DNA of 64,000 bases, from the NCBI GenBank assembly GCA_021204045.1, contig JAJQAA010000016.1, forward strand, positions 19,066-83,065. The letters are read 5' to 3'. This document shows, piece by piece, positions 53,827 through 62,194 of this stretch. The DNA comes from Clostridiales bacterium. Its GTDB lineage: Bacteria; Bacillota; Clostridia; Lachnospirales; Lachnospiraceae. Position 1 is the first letter of the stretch, and each line of letters begins with the position of its first letter. The position numbers were made by a program, and so were the translations under genes. The notes beneath the pieces are model-generated. The model searched no databases. It was not told where the DNA came from and worked only from the letters and a program-made list of their open reading frames with translations.

Positions 53827-55121
53827 GTGTCCTTAAAACCTCCTCCCTGAGATGAATTCACGACAAAGGAATCCGGATTACGCGAAAACCGCGTCAGGCC
53901 GCTCGGCCATACCCGCGTCGTACCGCTGCTGAGCACGAAGGCCCGCAGATCCGCCTTGCGCGGCACGCGCGAATCACCCTCGACAATGTCCAGGTCGATG
54001 AAATCAATGACTTCCTGCGCGATAAAACGCCGCGGCTGCTCCGTAAGAAGCCTGCGCCAGTCTGCCAGCTGTTCCTTCGTCATGTCGCTGCCGAACACGA
54101 CGCCGTAGCCGCCGACCTCGGAAACATCCTTGACTACCAGCCGCTCCAGGTGTTTGAGGATAAATTTGCGATCCTGTTCATAGAATGCCAGATAGGTCGG
54201 CGCGTTCTTTAAGATCGCGTCCTCTCCCAGATAATATTTAATCATGTGCGGCACGAAATAATAAATGCCCTTGTCGTCGGCCACGCCGTTGCCCGGCGCG
54301 TTGACCAGCGCGACATTCCCGCTGCGGTAGACGTCCATAATGCCCGGCACCCCGATCAGAGACTCCGGAAGGAAGCTTAACGGATCGAGATATTCATCCG
54401 ACAGACGGCGATAAACCGTGCCGACCAGCTGCTGTTTTCCCTGATACTGCCGATAATAGAGCCTGTTCCCCTCCACATAAAGATCCTGCGGCATCGCCAG
54501 GATGGCTCCGGTGCGTTCCGCCAGGTACGAATGCTCGAAGAACGCCGCGTTGTAACGCCCCGGCGTCAGCACCACGTTGATACCGCCGGTATTGACCGCA
54601 TCCATAACCTCCCTGAGCATGTCGGCGTAATTGCGGTTGTCGACCACGTGGTTGCTCATAAACGTGCGCGGCGAAGCCTGATGCGTCAGTTCGCGGGCAA
54701 TCATCGGATAAGAAGCCCCCGACGGGATACGCAGGTTGTCCTCGAGGATGTACCATTCCCCGTCCTTGCCCTGTACCAGATCGATGCCGGAAATGTGACT
54801 GTAAATATTTTTCGGCGGCTTCACGCCCTCACACTGCGGCAGATATCCTTTCGAGGAAAAGATAAAGTCCTCCGGAATCACGCCGTCCTTCACGATTTTC
54901 TTATCACTGTAAATATCGGCGAGAAACGCGTTCAGCGCGTCCACCCGCTGCGTAAGCCCCCGTTCCAGATAGGAAAATTCCTCCGGTTTGATGATCCGCG
55001 GCAGCGGATCAAACGGGAACAGCTGCTCATGAAACTCATTGTTCTTATAAATACCAAATTTGACTCCGTATCGCGCCATCAGACGGTTGATGCTTTCCCT
55101 CTGCTCCACAATCTCTTTCAT
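53808..55121 (-). CDS. Circularly permuted ATP-grasp protein (type 2)
   Basis: 437 residues. Family marks: FPFDPLPRIIKPEEFSYLERGLTQRVDALNAFLADIY, ISGIDLVQGKDGEWYILEDNLRIPSGASYPM and the late SSGTTRVWPSGLTRFS. These proteins join an amine to a carboxylate using ATP and are likely peptide ligases. The first gene of the operon, transcribed from 55209-55237, GGGAG upstream of its ATG. The predicted system: ATP-grasp makes an isopeptide or peptide tag, alpha-E scaffolds, transglutaminase attaches or removes, AstE-like proteins trim. The actual substrate is unknown. Confidence 0.92.
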   Translation of the reverse strand: MKEIVEQRESINRLMARYGVKFGIYKNNEFHEQLFPFDPLPRIIKPEEFSYLERGLTQRVDALNAFLADIYSDKKIVKDGVIPEDFIFSSKGYLPQCEGVKPPKNIYSHISGIDLVQGKDGEWYILEDNLRIPSGASYPMIARELTHQASPRTFMSNHVVDNRNYADMLREVMDAVNTGGINVVLTPGRYNAAFFEHSYLAERTGAILAMPQDLYVEGNRLYYRQYQGKQQLVGTVYRRLSDEYLDPLSFLPESLIGVPGIMDVYRSGNVALVNAPGNGVADDKGIYYFVPHMIKYYLGEDAILKNAPTYLAFYEQDRKFILKHLERLVVKDVSEVGGYGVVFGSDMTKEQLADWRRLLTEQPRRFIAQEVIDFIDLDIVEGDSRVPRKADLRAFVLSSGTTRVWPSGLTRFSRNPDSFVVNSSQGGGFKDTWVLSR

Positions 55122-55167
55122 CCACTCACTCCCTTATTTGTACAGCCTCACCGGCTCATAAAACAGA

Positions 55168-55194
55168 AAAGACGCCCTTGGTATGAGCGCCTTT
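55168..55194 (-). terminator. Hairpin in the leader of the ATP-grasp operon
   Basis: AAAGACGC and GCGCCTTT (55168-55194) form an 8-bp stem with one G-T pair; on the minus strand TTTT follows. It lies within the 80-base leader, so it may be an attenuator. A second short hairpin (AGCC, GGCT) follows. Confidence 0.45.
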
Positions 55195-55208
55195 ACTTTC
55201 TTAAATTT

Positions 55209-55237
55209 AATATACACCCGCTTACGCGGTTTGTCAA
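55209..55237 (-). promoter_or_regulatory. Promoter of the ATP-grasp operon, with a palindrome in the spacer
   Basis: Minus-strand TTGACA (55237-55232), 17-base spacer, TATATT (55214-55209). The spacer contains the inverted repeat CCGC-GTAA-GCGG between the two boxes. The divergent LysR gene at 55313 makes it a candidate regulator. Confidence 0.7.
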
Positions 55238-55257
55238 TTTGTTCCTCGATTTTCTCT

Positions 55258-55286
55258 TTGCTTTTTTACGATTCTTATGTTAGAAT
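55258..55286 (+). promoter_or_regulatory. LysR gene promoter
   Basis: TTGCTT (55258-55263), 17-base spacer, TAGAAT (55281-55286), with an upstream TG. The promoters of the two divergent genes are about 20 bases apart, so one bound regulator could affect both. Confidence 0.55.
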
Positions 55287-55312
55287 CGAAGCATTTATAA
55301 GGAGGGCTAATA

Positions 55313-56188
55313 ATGGATGTTAATTATGAACTCTACAAGGTGTTTTATTATGTAGCCGACTCGCTGAGCTTTTCCGAGGCCTCGCGCCAGCTCTTTATCT
55401 CCCAGTCCGCGGTCAGCCAGTCCATCAAGCTCCTGGAAAAGAAGCTGGGACAGGCACTGTTTTACCGCAGTACCAAGCACGTCGAACTCACGCCGGAGGG
55501 CGAAATTCTCCTAAAGCATATCGAACCTGCGGTGAATCTGATCCGCCGGGGCGAAAATCAGCTTGCGGAGGCCGACAGCTTAAACGGCGGCCAGCTGCGC
55601 ATCGGCGCCAGCGACACGATCTGCCGTTATTATCTGGTCCCTTACTTAAAAGAATTCCACCGCCTCTGCCCCAACGTACACATCAAGGTCACAAACCAGA
55701 CCTCGATCGCCTGCGCAAAGCTCCTGGAATCCGGGCAGGTGGACCTCGCGGTCACCAACTATCCCAATTCCGGCTTGAGCAGCGCCTTTAATACCCGTAC
55801 GGTGCAGCAATTTCACGATATCTTCGCCGCCAGCGATGATTTCGCCGCCCTCAGAGACCGCTCCGTCCATCTGCGCGAGCTTCTGGATTATCCCATCCTG
55901 ATGCTCGACCGCAAAAGCGCCACAAGCGAGTTTCTGCACAGCGTCTTCCAACGTTACCAGCTGGATCTGGTGCCGGAAATCGAGCTTTCCGGCAACGATC
56001 TGCTGATCGACCTCGCCCGCATCGGCCTCGGGATCGCCTTTGTCCCCGATTACAGTCTTCCGGCTCCGCATCCGGGCCTTTTCCGCATCGACATCGTGGA
56101 GGAGCTTCCCGCCCGCCAGCTTGTCGTGGCCTGGAATGAAAAGCTGCCTCTCTCTCCGGCCGCGAAGCAGTTTATGGACATGCTGTGA
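55313..56188 (+). CDS. LysR family transcriptional regulator
   Basis: 291 residues. The winged helix (about 1-62) is NYELYKVFYYVADSLSFSEASRQLFISQSAVSQSIKLLEKKLGQALFYR; a linker and the substrate-binding effector domain (about 90-291) with GGQLRIGASDTICRYYLVPYL follow. AAGGAGGG precedes the ATG. It is divergent from the ATP-grasp operon, whose promoter is 20 bases from its own, and it is convergent with the cytosine permease gene. LysR proteins usually control the neighbouring divergent gene, so control of the operon is probable but unproven. Confidence 0.92.
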   Translation: MDVNYELYKVFYYVADSLSFSEASRQLFISQSAVSQSIKLLEKKLGQALFYRSTKHVELTPEGEILLKHIEPAVNLIRRGENQLAEADSLNGGQLRIGASDTICRYYLVPYLKEFHRLCPNVHIKVTNQTSIACAKLLESGQVDLAVTNYPNSGLSSAFNTRTVQQFHDIFAASDDFAALRDRSVHLRELLDYPILMLDRKSATSEFLHSVFQRYQLDLVPEIELSGNDLLIDLARIGLGIAFVPDYSLPAPHPGLFRIDIVEELPARQLVVAWNEKLPLSPAAKQFMDML

Positions 56189-56247
56189 TTCAATATGCTG
56201 TAATTCAATACGCTATGACACCTTTTATCGATACCGGTGACGGAGCA

Positions 56248-57498
56248 TCAGTTTTTCCCATGTACCGCCCGGCCGACACAATAGCACACCGTAGCCACCA
56301 CCATGCCGTTGATCGAGGCAACGCCCCAGTTGAGCACGTTTGCCACGATCGCGCCCAGCACGACCCCGGCTACCGCGAACCAGTCCACTTCTTTATGCCG
56401 GAATTCTTCCGCCTCATAATCTTCCTTATGCATAAAGTATCCCAGCACGAGGATGATGCCCACGGGCGGCAGCGTGCAGTTTAACACATTCAGCCAGTTA
56501 CAGAAATTGTAGTACAGCCATACCGCCGTGACCGTACCGATGATGCCGGAAATCAGAACCATCGGCTTCTTCTCCTGGTGGAAGATATTTGCCAGACCGA
56601 GGCCCGCGGAATACAGCGCGTTGTCGTTGGTCGTCCAGATGTTCAGACCCAGCACCAGTACCGCCAGATAGAACAGATTCAGACGGATCATAACCTCAAA
56701 GATATCGTTTCCGCCGACAAAGATATAGGAAACCGCGCCAAAGAAAAACATCAGCGAGTTGCCGATGAAGAACGCCACAATCGTGGTAATCATACCCGAC
56801 ATTCCGCTTTTTGCGAAACGCGTGAAGTTCGGCGTAGCCATTCCGCCGGATACGAACGAGCCGACCACCAGGCCCGCGCCGCCGATCACGCTCAGCGTGC
56901 CGCTTGATACCGCGAACTGATCAATGATCGTCCCATCTCCGCGCTGGACCGCCAATATCATCGAGACGGTTCCCAGAATCGCGACCAGCGGCACCGCGAC
57001 ATAGCTGACGATCATCAGAGACTTGATTCCATAGTACGCCGAACCCGTCATGCAAATCCCGGCGAGGATCACCAAACCCCAACAGGCCGCAGTGCTCCCG
57101 CCCAGCAGCTCATTGGCCACCGGAATCGCGAACATCGCCAGGCCGACGCCAAACCAGCCGATCTGCGTCAGGCTGATCATCGCGGACGGAAGGTACGAAC
57201 CCTTCATGCCGAACACTCTCTGCGCAAGAAGATCAAGGCTGAGACCGGTCTTCGCGCCGACATAGCCAAGCAGGCCCGTGTACAGGCCAAGAATAATACC
57301 GCCCAGAATCAGCGCGCCCATAAATCCGCCAAAATCCAGGCCCGCGGCCATCTCCTGCCCCACCCACATGCTGGCAGAGAAAAAGGTAAAGCCCAGCATG
57401 ATCATAAACATCGTCAGCAGGCCGCGCCTGCTCTCCTGCGGCACCGGGCGCGCCGCGAAATCCGCATCCGTAACTGCTTTTCCATTCTCATGTCTCAT
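56248..57498 (-). CDS. codB: NCS1 family permease, cytosine permease-like
   Basis: 416 residues with about 12 hydrophobic segments. Stretches matching CodB: FTFFSASMWVGQEMAAGLDFGGF, SLDLLAQRVFGMKGSYLPSA, QIGWFGVGLAMFA and NIWTTNDNALYSAGLGL. The likely role is nucleobase uptake (cytosine or similar); no cytosine deaminase is here, though a PRTase-like protein (57709) and a purine nucleoside phosphorylase (59772) are nearby. AAGGGGAAA precedes the ATG. Confidence 0.85.
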   Translation of the reverse strand: MRHENGKAVTDADFAARPVPQESRRGLLTMFMIMLGFTFFSASMWVGQEMAAGLDFGGFMGALILGGIILGLYTGLLGYVGAKTGLSLDLLAQRVFGMKGSYLPSAMISLTQIGWFGVGLAMFAIPVANELLGGSTAACWGLVILAGICMTGSAYYGIKSLMIVSYVAVPLVAILGTVSMILAVQRGDGTIIDQFAVSSGTLSVIGGAGLVVGSFVSGGMATPNFTRFAKSGMSGMITTIVAFFIGNSLMFFFGAVSYIFVGGNDIFEVMIRLNLFYLAVLVLGLNIWTTNDNALYSAGLGLANIFHQEKKPMVLISGIIGTVTAVWLYYNFCNWLNVLNCTLPPVGIILVLGYFMHKEDYEAEEFRHKEVDWFAVAGVVLGAIVANVLNWGVASINGMVVATVCYCVGRAVHGKN

Positions 57499-57559
57499 TT
57501 TTCGTTTCCCCTTGTGTAGTTAGTTTGTTTCGTTAGTTGAAATAGAAAAATATAAAAGT

Positions 57560-57694
57560 CGATTGCTCCGCACTCCGTGCTCCCGCAATCGCCGCCCGTA
57601 TTCGCAATCCGCGCTATCGCGCTACTTGCTCATACGTGCTAGCCCGTCCGATGACTGGACATCTGTACGTGCAAGCACGTACATCTGCCCAGTC
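57560..57694. repeat. Run of three nested hairpins
   Basis: Three consecutive compact structures. A: CGATTGC, GCAC, GTGC, GCAATCG (57560-57591). B: CGTAT with ATACG (57597-57636) around GCGC-TATC-GCGC (57611-57622). C: GACTGG, GTACGTGC, GCACGTAC, CCAGTC (57653-57694). On the minus strand A is followed by a TTTT/TATTTTT run, so it may terminate the PRTase-like gene at 57709. It could also be a dispersed palindromic element. Confidence 0.65.
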
Positions 57695-57708
57695 GCCGTC
57701 CGGAACTT

Positions 57709-58797
57709 TTATAGTATGTATTTCCTCAATGCCGTTTTGAACTCGTGGATCCTCTGAACCGCGATTTCCTGGAGTGTCACACCCTTCAGGCTCTCGATAT
57801 ACCCCTGCTCCTGGCGGTACAACCATGTTGTCTTTACCGCATCCAGCTTTTCGTAATGATTATAATGGAGCCATTCCTCGTAGCTCACCGGTGCCGGATA
57901 TCCGAGTTTTTCATCCAGAAGCTGCTTAAAATCAATCTGATCCGCCCGGGCGAGAATGCCTTCCCAGAATCCCAACACTTCCCGCACATGCTCGTGGATC
58001 TCATAACGTCTGGCTCCGCCGTCGTAAATGATACATTTTTCAAACAGCGGATCCCGCTTGGACAACGTCTCACGGCGAAATTCCGGCGCGACGATACCGT
58101 TCTTCCAGTAGAAATCAATATCCGGCAGATTGATCCCCGACACGCCCTTATCCTGGTAAACCGTAAATATGCCCTCGTAATAGACCAGGATAAAACCTTC
58201 GAAATCCGGCCAGAATTTCCGGATATCCTTCGTCAGCTGCTCTAAAAGCTCAATCCCCCGCGTGCCGCCAATCGTAAAAATAATGATGTTGCGCAGCTTC
58301 GCTCCATTCTTACGGTAAAACTCAATCACATATCCCAGGCAGTGCAGCAGAGTGTCCCCGGTCGCTATGATATCGCCAATCAGAAGCGTGCTGTCGGGAA
58401 CCATCGTCAGCTTACTGTATTTGATCTCCAGGCCCGCGATCTCATCATGATTAAAGACCCGCTCACTGGAAAGAAAGCTGATGTCATGGACGCGGATATG
58501 CTCCCGGTAGCAGCTCTCCTCAAGCGGATAGTTTAACGCTCCCCGCAATATTGAAAGAATATTCGCTGTCGTTACCTTCTTCTGTTCTTTAAAATAATAC
58601 ATCATCTGCGCGGTCGCCGGTATCAGGCAATGATATACCTCATAGCCGACAACTTCCGGTTTGTTCAGAAGCTTCCTGGTCTCTGTCTCGGAAACAACAT
58701 AATACTCATTTTCATAATCTCCGCCGACGAGTCGATAGCAGTCCACTCCCTGCTCCGAAAACTCAGGTGCCAGAAGCGTTTCGTTCCACTTTTCCAT
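57709..58797 (-). CDS. Phosphoribosyltransferase-like protein of unknown substrate
   Basis: 362 residues. A PRPP-binding motif is plain: LLIGDIIATGDTLL (about 140-153), preceded by ILSILRGALNYPLEE, as in uracil PRTase-like folds. About 85 residues before and 160 after the PRTase core match nothing I know, apart from FILVYYEGIFTVYQDKG and a Tyr/Trp-rich tail. It is not UPRT by length. Substrate, whether a base or something else, is unknown. GGGAGGGGA precedes the ATG. The gene stands alone between the hairpins at 57.6 kb and the sigma terminator at 58.9 kb. Confidence 0.7.
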   Translation of the reverse strand: MEKWNETLLAPEFSEQGVDCYRLVGGDYENEYYVVSETETRKLLNKPEVVGYEVYHCLIPATAQMMYYFKEQKKVTTANILSILRGALNYPLEESCYREHIRVHDISFLSSERVFNHDEIAGLEIKYSKLTMVPDSTLLIGDIIATGDTLLHCLGYVIEFYRKNGAKLRNIIIFTIGGTRGIELLEQLTKDIRKFWPDFEGFILVYYEGIFTVYQDKGVSGINLPDIDFYWKNGIVAPEFRRETLSKRDPLFEKCIIYDGGARRYEIHEHVREVLGFWEGILARADQIDFKQLLDEKLGYPAPVSYEEWLHYNHYEKLDAVKTTWLYRQEQGYIESLKGVTLQEIAVQRIHEFKTALRKYIL

Positions 58798-58887
58798 GTT
58801 CCCCTCCCCTGCTGCATATTAATATACTCATGATTTGAGCCGCATCACAAGAGGTATGACACCCTTTGACTCTGGCATCATACTCAT

Positions 58888-58921
58888 AAAAAGAGCTGGT
58901 CTCTCCACAGAAAAACCAGCT
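58888..58921 (-). terminator. Terminator after the ECF sigma gene
   Basis: AGCTGGT (58894-58900) pairs with ACCAGCT (58915-58921). On the minus strand the stem is followed by CTCTTTTT. About 115 bases after the sigma stop codon. Confidence 0.65.
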
Positions 58922-59037
58922 GTTATGTTTTCAATCCAAAACGATAATAAGATAAAAATATTCCGTTGTCAAGATATATCGAAAAATGTTAAAGCAATGT
59001 TAAGGGGGTAAGGCTGACCATGTCAAAACCCGTCGCA

Positions 59038-59556
59038 TCAAAGCTGCGCCGCGATCTTCCGGATCGCGCGATTGTATTTTGACAGCACGGTCGCCAGCGG
59101 CAGCCCCAGATTGTCCGCGATCTCGCGGTGTTTCAATCCTGCCGCCGCATGCAGCAGCACGATCTGGCGTTCCTCCTCCCGCAAGCTGTCCATCGCCGCC
59201 AGAAGCGCCATTTTGTCCGCGATGCCTTCTACTTCCGGACAGACCTCCCCGGTATCCTCTCCCGATAATTCATCCAGACCAATTTCCGCCTGCCGCTTCT
59301 GCTCGCGAAATTTCATGTAGCACAGATTCCTTGCGATCGTAAATACCCAGGCCAGCGGTTTTCCTTCCGGATGGTAAGAACCGGCCGCCGTCCAGACCTT
59401 CAGATACGTTTCCTGCATAATCTCTTCCGCGTCCCCCGGATTTCTGGCAATCGAAAGAATAAAACTGTAAACCGACCGCGCCGTATTCCGATAAAACTGA
59501 TGAAACGCTTCCGGATCACTCCGGGCAATCCGCCCCAGAAGTTCTTCGTCGTCCAA
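59038..59556 (-). CDS. ECF-type RNA polymerase sigma factor, no adjacent anti-sigma
   Basis: 172 residues from the TTG at 59556, which has AAGGGAAG 7 bases upstream. Longer frames would run into the 18-bp repeats and have no ribosome site. Region 2: DPEAFHQFYRNTARSVYSFILSIARNPGDAEEIMQETYLKVWTA; region 4: LREEERQIVLLHAAAGLKHREIADNLGLPLATVLSKYNRAIRKIAAQL. There is no anti-sigma gene next to it in either direction. The terminator at 58888-58921 follows. The unusual non-AUG start suggests low or controlled translation. Confidence 0.88.
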   Translation of the reverse strand: MDDEELLGRIARSDPEAFHQFYRNTARSVYSFILSIARNPGDAEEIMQETYLKVWTAAGSYHPEGKPLAWVFTIARNLCYMKFREQKRQAEIGLDELSGEDTGEVCPEVEGIADKMALLAAMDSLREEERQIVLLHAAAGLKHREIADNLGLPLATVLSKYNRAIRKIAAQL

Positions 59557-59603
59557 TGATATGCTTCCCTTCTGATCCCTGCGTACGCCATGCACGCTTC
59601 CTG

Positions 59604-59705
59604 TTGCAATACATTTTCTGTTGCAATGCACTTCCTGATTGCAATGCATTTCCTGATTGCAATGCATTTCCTGATTGCAATGTACTTCCTATTGCATTAA
59701 CATGA
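59604..59705. repeat. Tandem repeat, about 5.5 copies of an 18-bp unit
   Basis: Unit TTGCAATGCATTTCCTGA. Copies start at 59604, 59621, 59639, 59657, 59675 and 59692; the first, fifth and partial sixth are diverged. Each contains the palindromic core ATTGCAAT or close to it. It lies between the punA gene and the sigma gene, over the sigma gene's promoter region. It resembles an iteron or operator array. Confidence 0.75.
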
Positions 59706-59771
59706 CCATTTGAACGGAATCCATACATGAACGACAAACCATATGGCAGAAAGAATGAGCATCTGCCGCCC

Positions 59772-60602
59772 TTACTGTCCCCCGATCCGGCTCACCATCC
59801 CGGTAAGCAGCGCAGCAAAACGCGGCGCCATGCGGTCTGATGCTTCCTTGACTTCCTCATGGCTGAGCGGCTTATCCGTCAGGCCGCTGGCGAGATTGGA
59901 AATACAGGAAATGCCGCAGATTCGCATTCCCATATGCCTGGCTGCGACCGCTTCACAGGCCGTACTCATGCCGACCGCATCCGCTCCGACTGCGCGGCAC
60001 ATGCGCACTTCCGCGGGCGACTCGTAAGCCGGGCCGCTCATTTGCAGGTAGACGCCTTCCTGAAGAGTTATTCCCAGAGAAGCAGCCGTTTCCCTGGCGA
60101 TCCGGCACAGATCCGCATCGTATATGTGAGTCATATCCGGGAAACGTGTCCCCAGTTCATCCATATTCGGGCCAATCAGCGGCGACGGCACAAAACTGGA
60201 AATCTGGTCGGTAATCAGCATAAAATCTCCCGCGTGGAAACCGGCTCCGATCCCGCCTGCCGCATTGGTCAAAATCAACGTCTCTGCTCCCATCAGGCGC
60301 ATCAGACGGATTGGCAGCACCACATCCTCCATCGAATAACCTTCATAATAATGCACGCGTCCCTGCATAATCACGACCGGCGTTCCGCCGATGTAACCGA
60401 ACACAAAACGCCCACGGTGTCCGCTGACCGTCGAAACCGGAAAATTTTCAATTTCACGGTAATCCAGCGTTGCTTCCATCTGAATGCTGTCGGCAAAATC
60501 ACCGAGGCCGGAACCCAGCACCAGAGCCACGGCAGGGAGAAAATGAATCTTCTCTGAAAAACTCTGATAACAGGCCTGAAGTTTTTGATAGGTATCCGTC
60601 AT
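59772..60602 (-). CDS. punA: Purine nucleoside phosphorylase
   Basis: 276 residues, trimeric class. VALVLGSGLGDFADSI, FPVSTVSGHRGRFVFGY, GRVHYYEGY, NAAGGIGAGFHAGDF, GPNMDELGTRFPDM and YLQMSGPAYESPAEVRM, GADAVGMSTACEAVAARHMG all match PNP-I. It splits inosine or guanosine with phosphate, giving base and ribose 1-phosphate. CAGGAGG precedes the ATG. It lies 46 bases after a MATE gene. Confidence 0.95.
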   Translation of the reverse strand: MTDTYQKLQACYQSFSEKIHFLPAVALVLGSGLGDFADSIQMEATLDYREIENFPVSTVSGHRGRFVFGYIGGTPVVIMQGRVHYYEGYSMEDVVLPIRLMRLMGAETLILTNAAGGIGAGFHAGDFMLITDQISSFVPSPLIGPNMDELGTRFPDMTHIYDADLCRIARETAASLGITLQEGVYLQMSGPAYESPAEVRMCRAVGADAVGMSTACEAVAARHMGMRICGISCISNLASGLTDKPLSHEEVKEASDRMAPRFAALLTGMVSRIGGQ

Positions 60603-60648
60603 TTTAAAACCTCCTGTCTGAATGGGATGTAAAACGATTCCTCTGTTT

Positions 60649-62010
60649 TTATGAAACTGCGGTTTTCTCTTCAGCCGCCTCCGGCAGCCAGTTTACCTTA
60701 AAATAGTAGAACGCCATGCCCACGGCACAGATCACCCAGGTGATCGGCCATCCGGCCAGAACCACCATCACGCTATCCGTCAGCGGAACCGCAATCGCCA
60801 GATAAATCTGCCGCAATACCACAAAGCTGCCCAGCATGAAAAACATGGGAACCTTGGAATGCCCGGCGCCGCGCAGAGCACCGTTCAGGATCTGGATCAC
60901 CGGATGTACAATATAAAATGCGGAAAACAGCCGCAGCATGCCGCCGATCGCAATCACCTCCGCGTCCGACGTAAATACAGAGATAAGACTGTCCGCGTTC
61001 CGGTTCAGGAAAAGCGCGATCACAAGAACAATGACAGAACAGGCTGCCCAGGAAACAAATATGCCCCGCTTTACCCGCTTATATTTTCCTGCCCCGATAT
61101 TCTGCCCGACAAAGGTCGTGATCGTCATATTGAAGCTCTGAAGGATCAACATCAGAAAACCATCGATCCGTATTGTTGTGGAATAACCTGCAATGGTAAC
61201 CGTCCCAAACGAGTTAATATAAGACTGCACAATCACATTGGAAAACGACGTGATACTCTGCTGCAGGGCCGCCGGAAACCCAATCTCAATGATACGGCGG
61301 ACAATTTCCTTATGGAAACGCAGCTTCCGAAGCTCCAGGTGATAGCTGTCGTGTGTCCGCATCAGTTTATAAAGCACTAAAGACGCACTGACGGCCTGCG
61401 CCATAACCGTAGCAATACCCACCCCGGCAATCCCCATATCAAAACTGCACACAAAAAGAAGATCCAGGACGATATTGATCATACTGGCCGCGGCCAGAAA
61501 AATCAGCGGAGTCCTCGAATCTCCTACCGCCCGCAGGATACCCGCACCCATATTGTAAATGAGCGAAAACGTAATACCGCCAAAATAAATCGTCAGATAC
61601 TGCATGGAATGGGGCAGCACATCCTCTGGCACCCCAATCCCGCGGAGCAAAGGTCCGGTAAACGATATGCCGGCCGCCGTGAACAGCACGCTCAGCAGGA
61701 TCGTGAGAGCCATAGCGCTATGAACAGCGTCGCTCACCTTAGCGCTGTCCCCACTGCCAAAATACTGGGCGATCACCACTCCTGCCCCCGTCGACAGCCC
61801 CATAAAAAATCCCACCAGCATATTGATCACCGGCGTGGACGCTCCTACCGCCGCCAGGGCGCTCGTACTTACATAATTCCCCACCACATAGGAATCAACC
61901 GTATTGTACAGCTGCTGAAAAAGATTCCCGATCAGCAGTGGGATGGCAAACACAATAATTGCCTTTAAAATATTTCCTTCAACCAGTTCTCTGCTCTCCG
62001 TACTCCACAA
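60649..62010 (-). CDS. MATE family efflux transporter
   Basis: About 453 residues. Twelve hydrophobic segments, FAIPLLIGNLFQQLYNTVDSYVVGNYVSTSALAAVGAS, GLSTGAGVVIAQYFGSGD and a later GFPAALQQSITSFSNVIVQSYINSFG are typical. Start codons are ambiguous: TTG at 62016 or 62010; the second has AGAGG at a better distance. Its promoter overlaps a perfect palindrome (62080-62095), so it is likely induced by a ligand-sensing repressor. Drug or metabolite export is expected. Confidence 0.88.
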   Translation of the reverse strand: MWSTESRELVEGNILKAIIVFAIPLLIGNLFQQLYNTVDSYVVGNYVSTSALAAVGASTPVINMLVGFFMGLSTGAGVVIAQYFGSGDSAKVSDAVHSAMALTILLSVLFTAAGISFTGPLLRGIGVPEDVLPHSMQYLTIYFGGITFSLIYNMGAGILRAVGDSRTPLIFLAAASMINIVLDLLFVCSFDMGIAGVGIATVMAQAVSASLVLYKLMRTHDSYHLELRKLRFHKEIVRRIIEIGFPAALQQSITSFSNVIVQSYINSFGTVTIAGYSTTIRIDGFLMLILQSFNMTITTFVGQNIGAGKYKRVKRGIFVSWAACSVIVLVIALFLNRNADSLISVFTSDAEVIAIGGMLRLFSAFYIVHPVIQILNGALRGAGHSKVPMFFMLGSFVVLRQIYLAIAVPLTDSVMVVLAGWPITWVICAVGMAFYYFKVNWLPEAAEEKTAVS

Positions 62011-62079
62011 CGCCAAACACCTCTTCTTTCATCTCTATATCTTCCTGCTTTCTCTCTTTTGCGAAGAAACGCATATTTC

Positions 62080-62095
62080 ATATCATACATGATAT
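62080..62095. promoter_or_regulatory. Perfect palindrome ATATCAT-AC-ATGATAT on the MATE promoter
   Basis: 7-base inverted repeat overlapping the probable -10 TATGAT (minus strand 62087-62082), with a TGGAAA -35 18 bases upstream. A TetR or MarR operator would fit, but no such gene is in the window. Confidence 0.5.
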
Positions 62096-62194
62096 CGGGA
62101 AAATTTTCCATATATTTTACAATTATCATCAAAAGCGAAAGGAAAAATGCGGTCTACCCTGCTCTATCCCGAAAAAAGCCAGATAAAAGGCAAC

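Noticed and set aside
58854..58883. Inverted repeat GTATGA-N18-TCATAC between the sigma and PRTase-like genes
   Set aside because: Short arms, long spacer and no clear link to a promoter box; may be chance.
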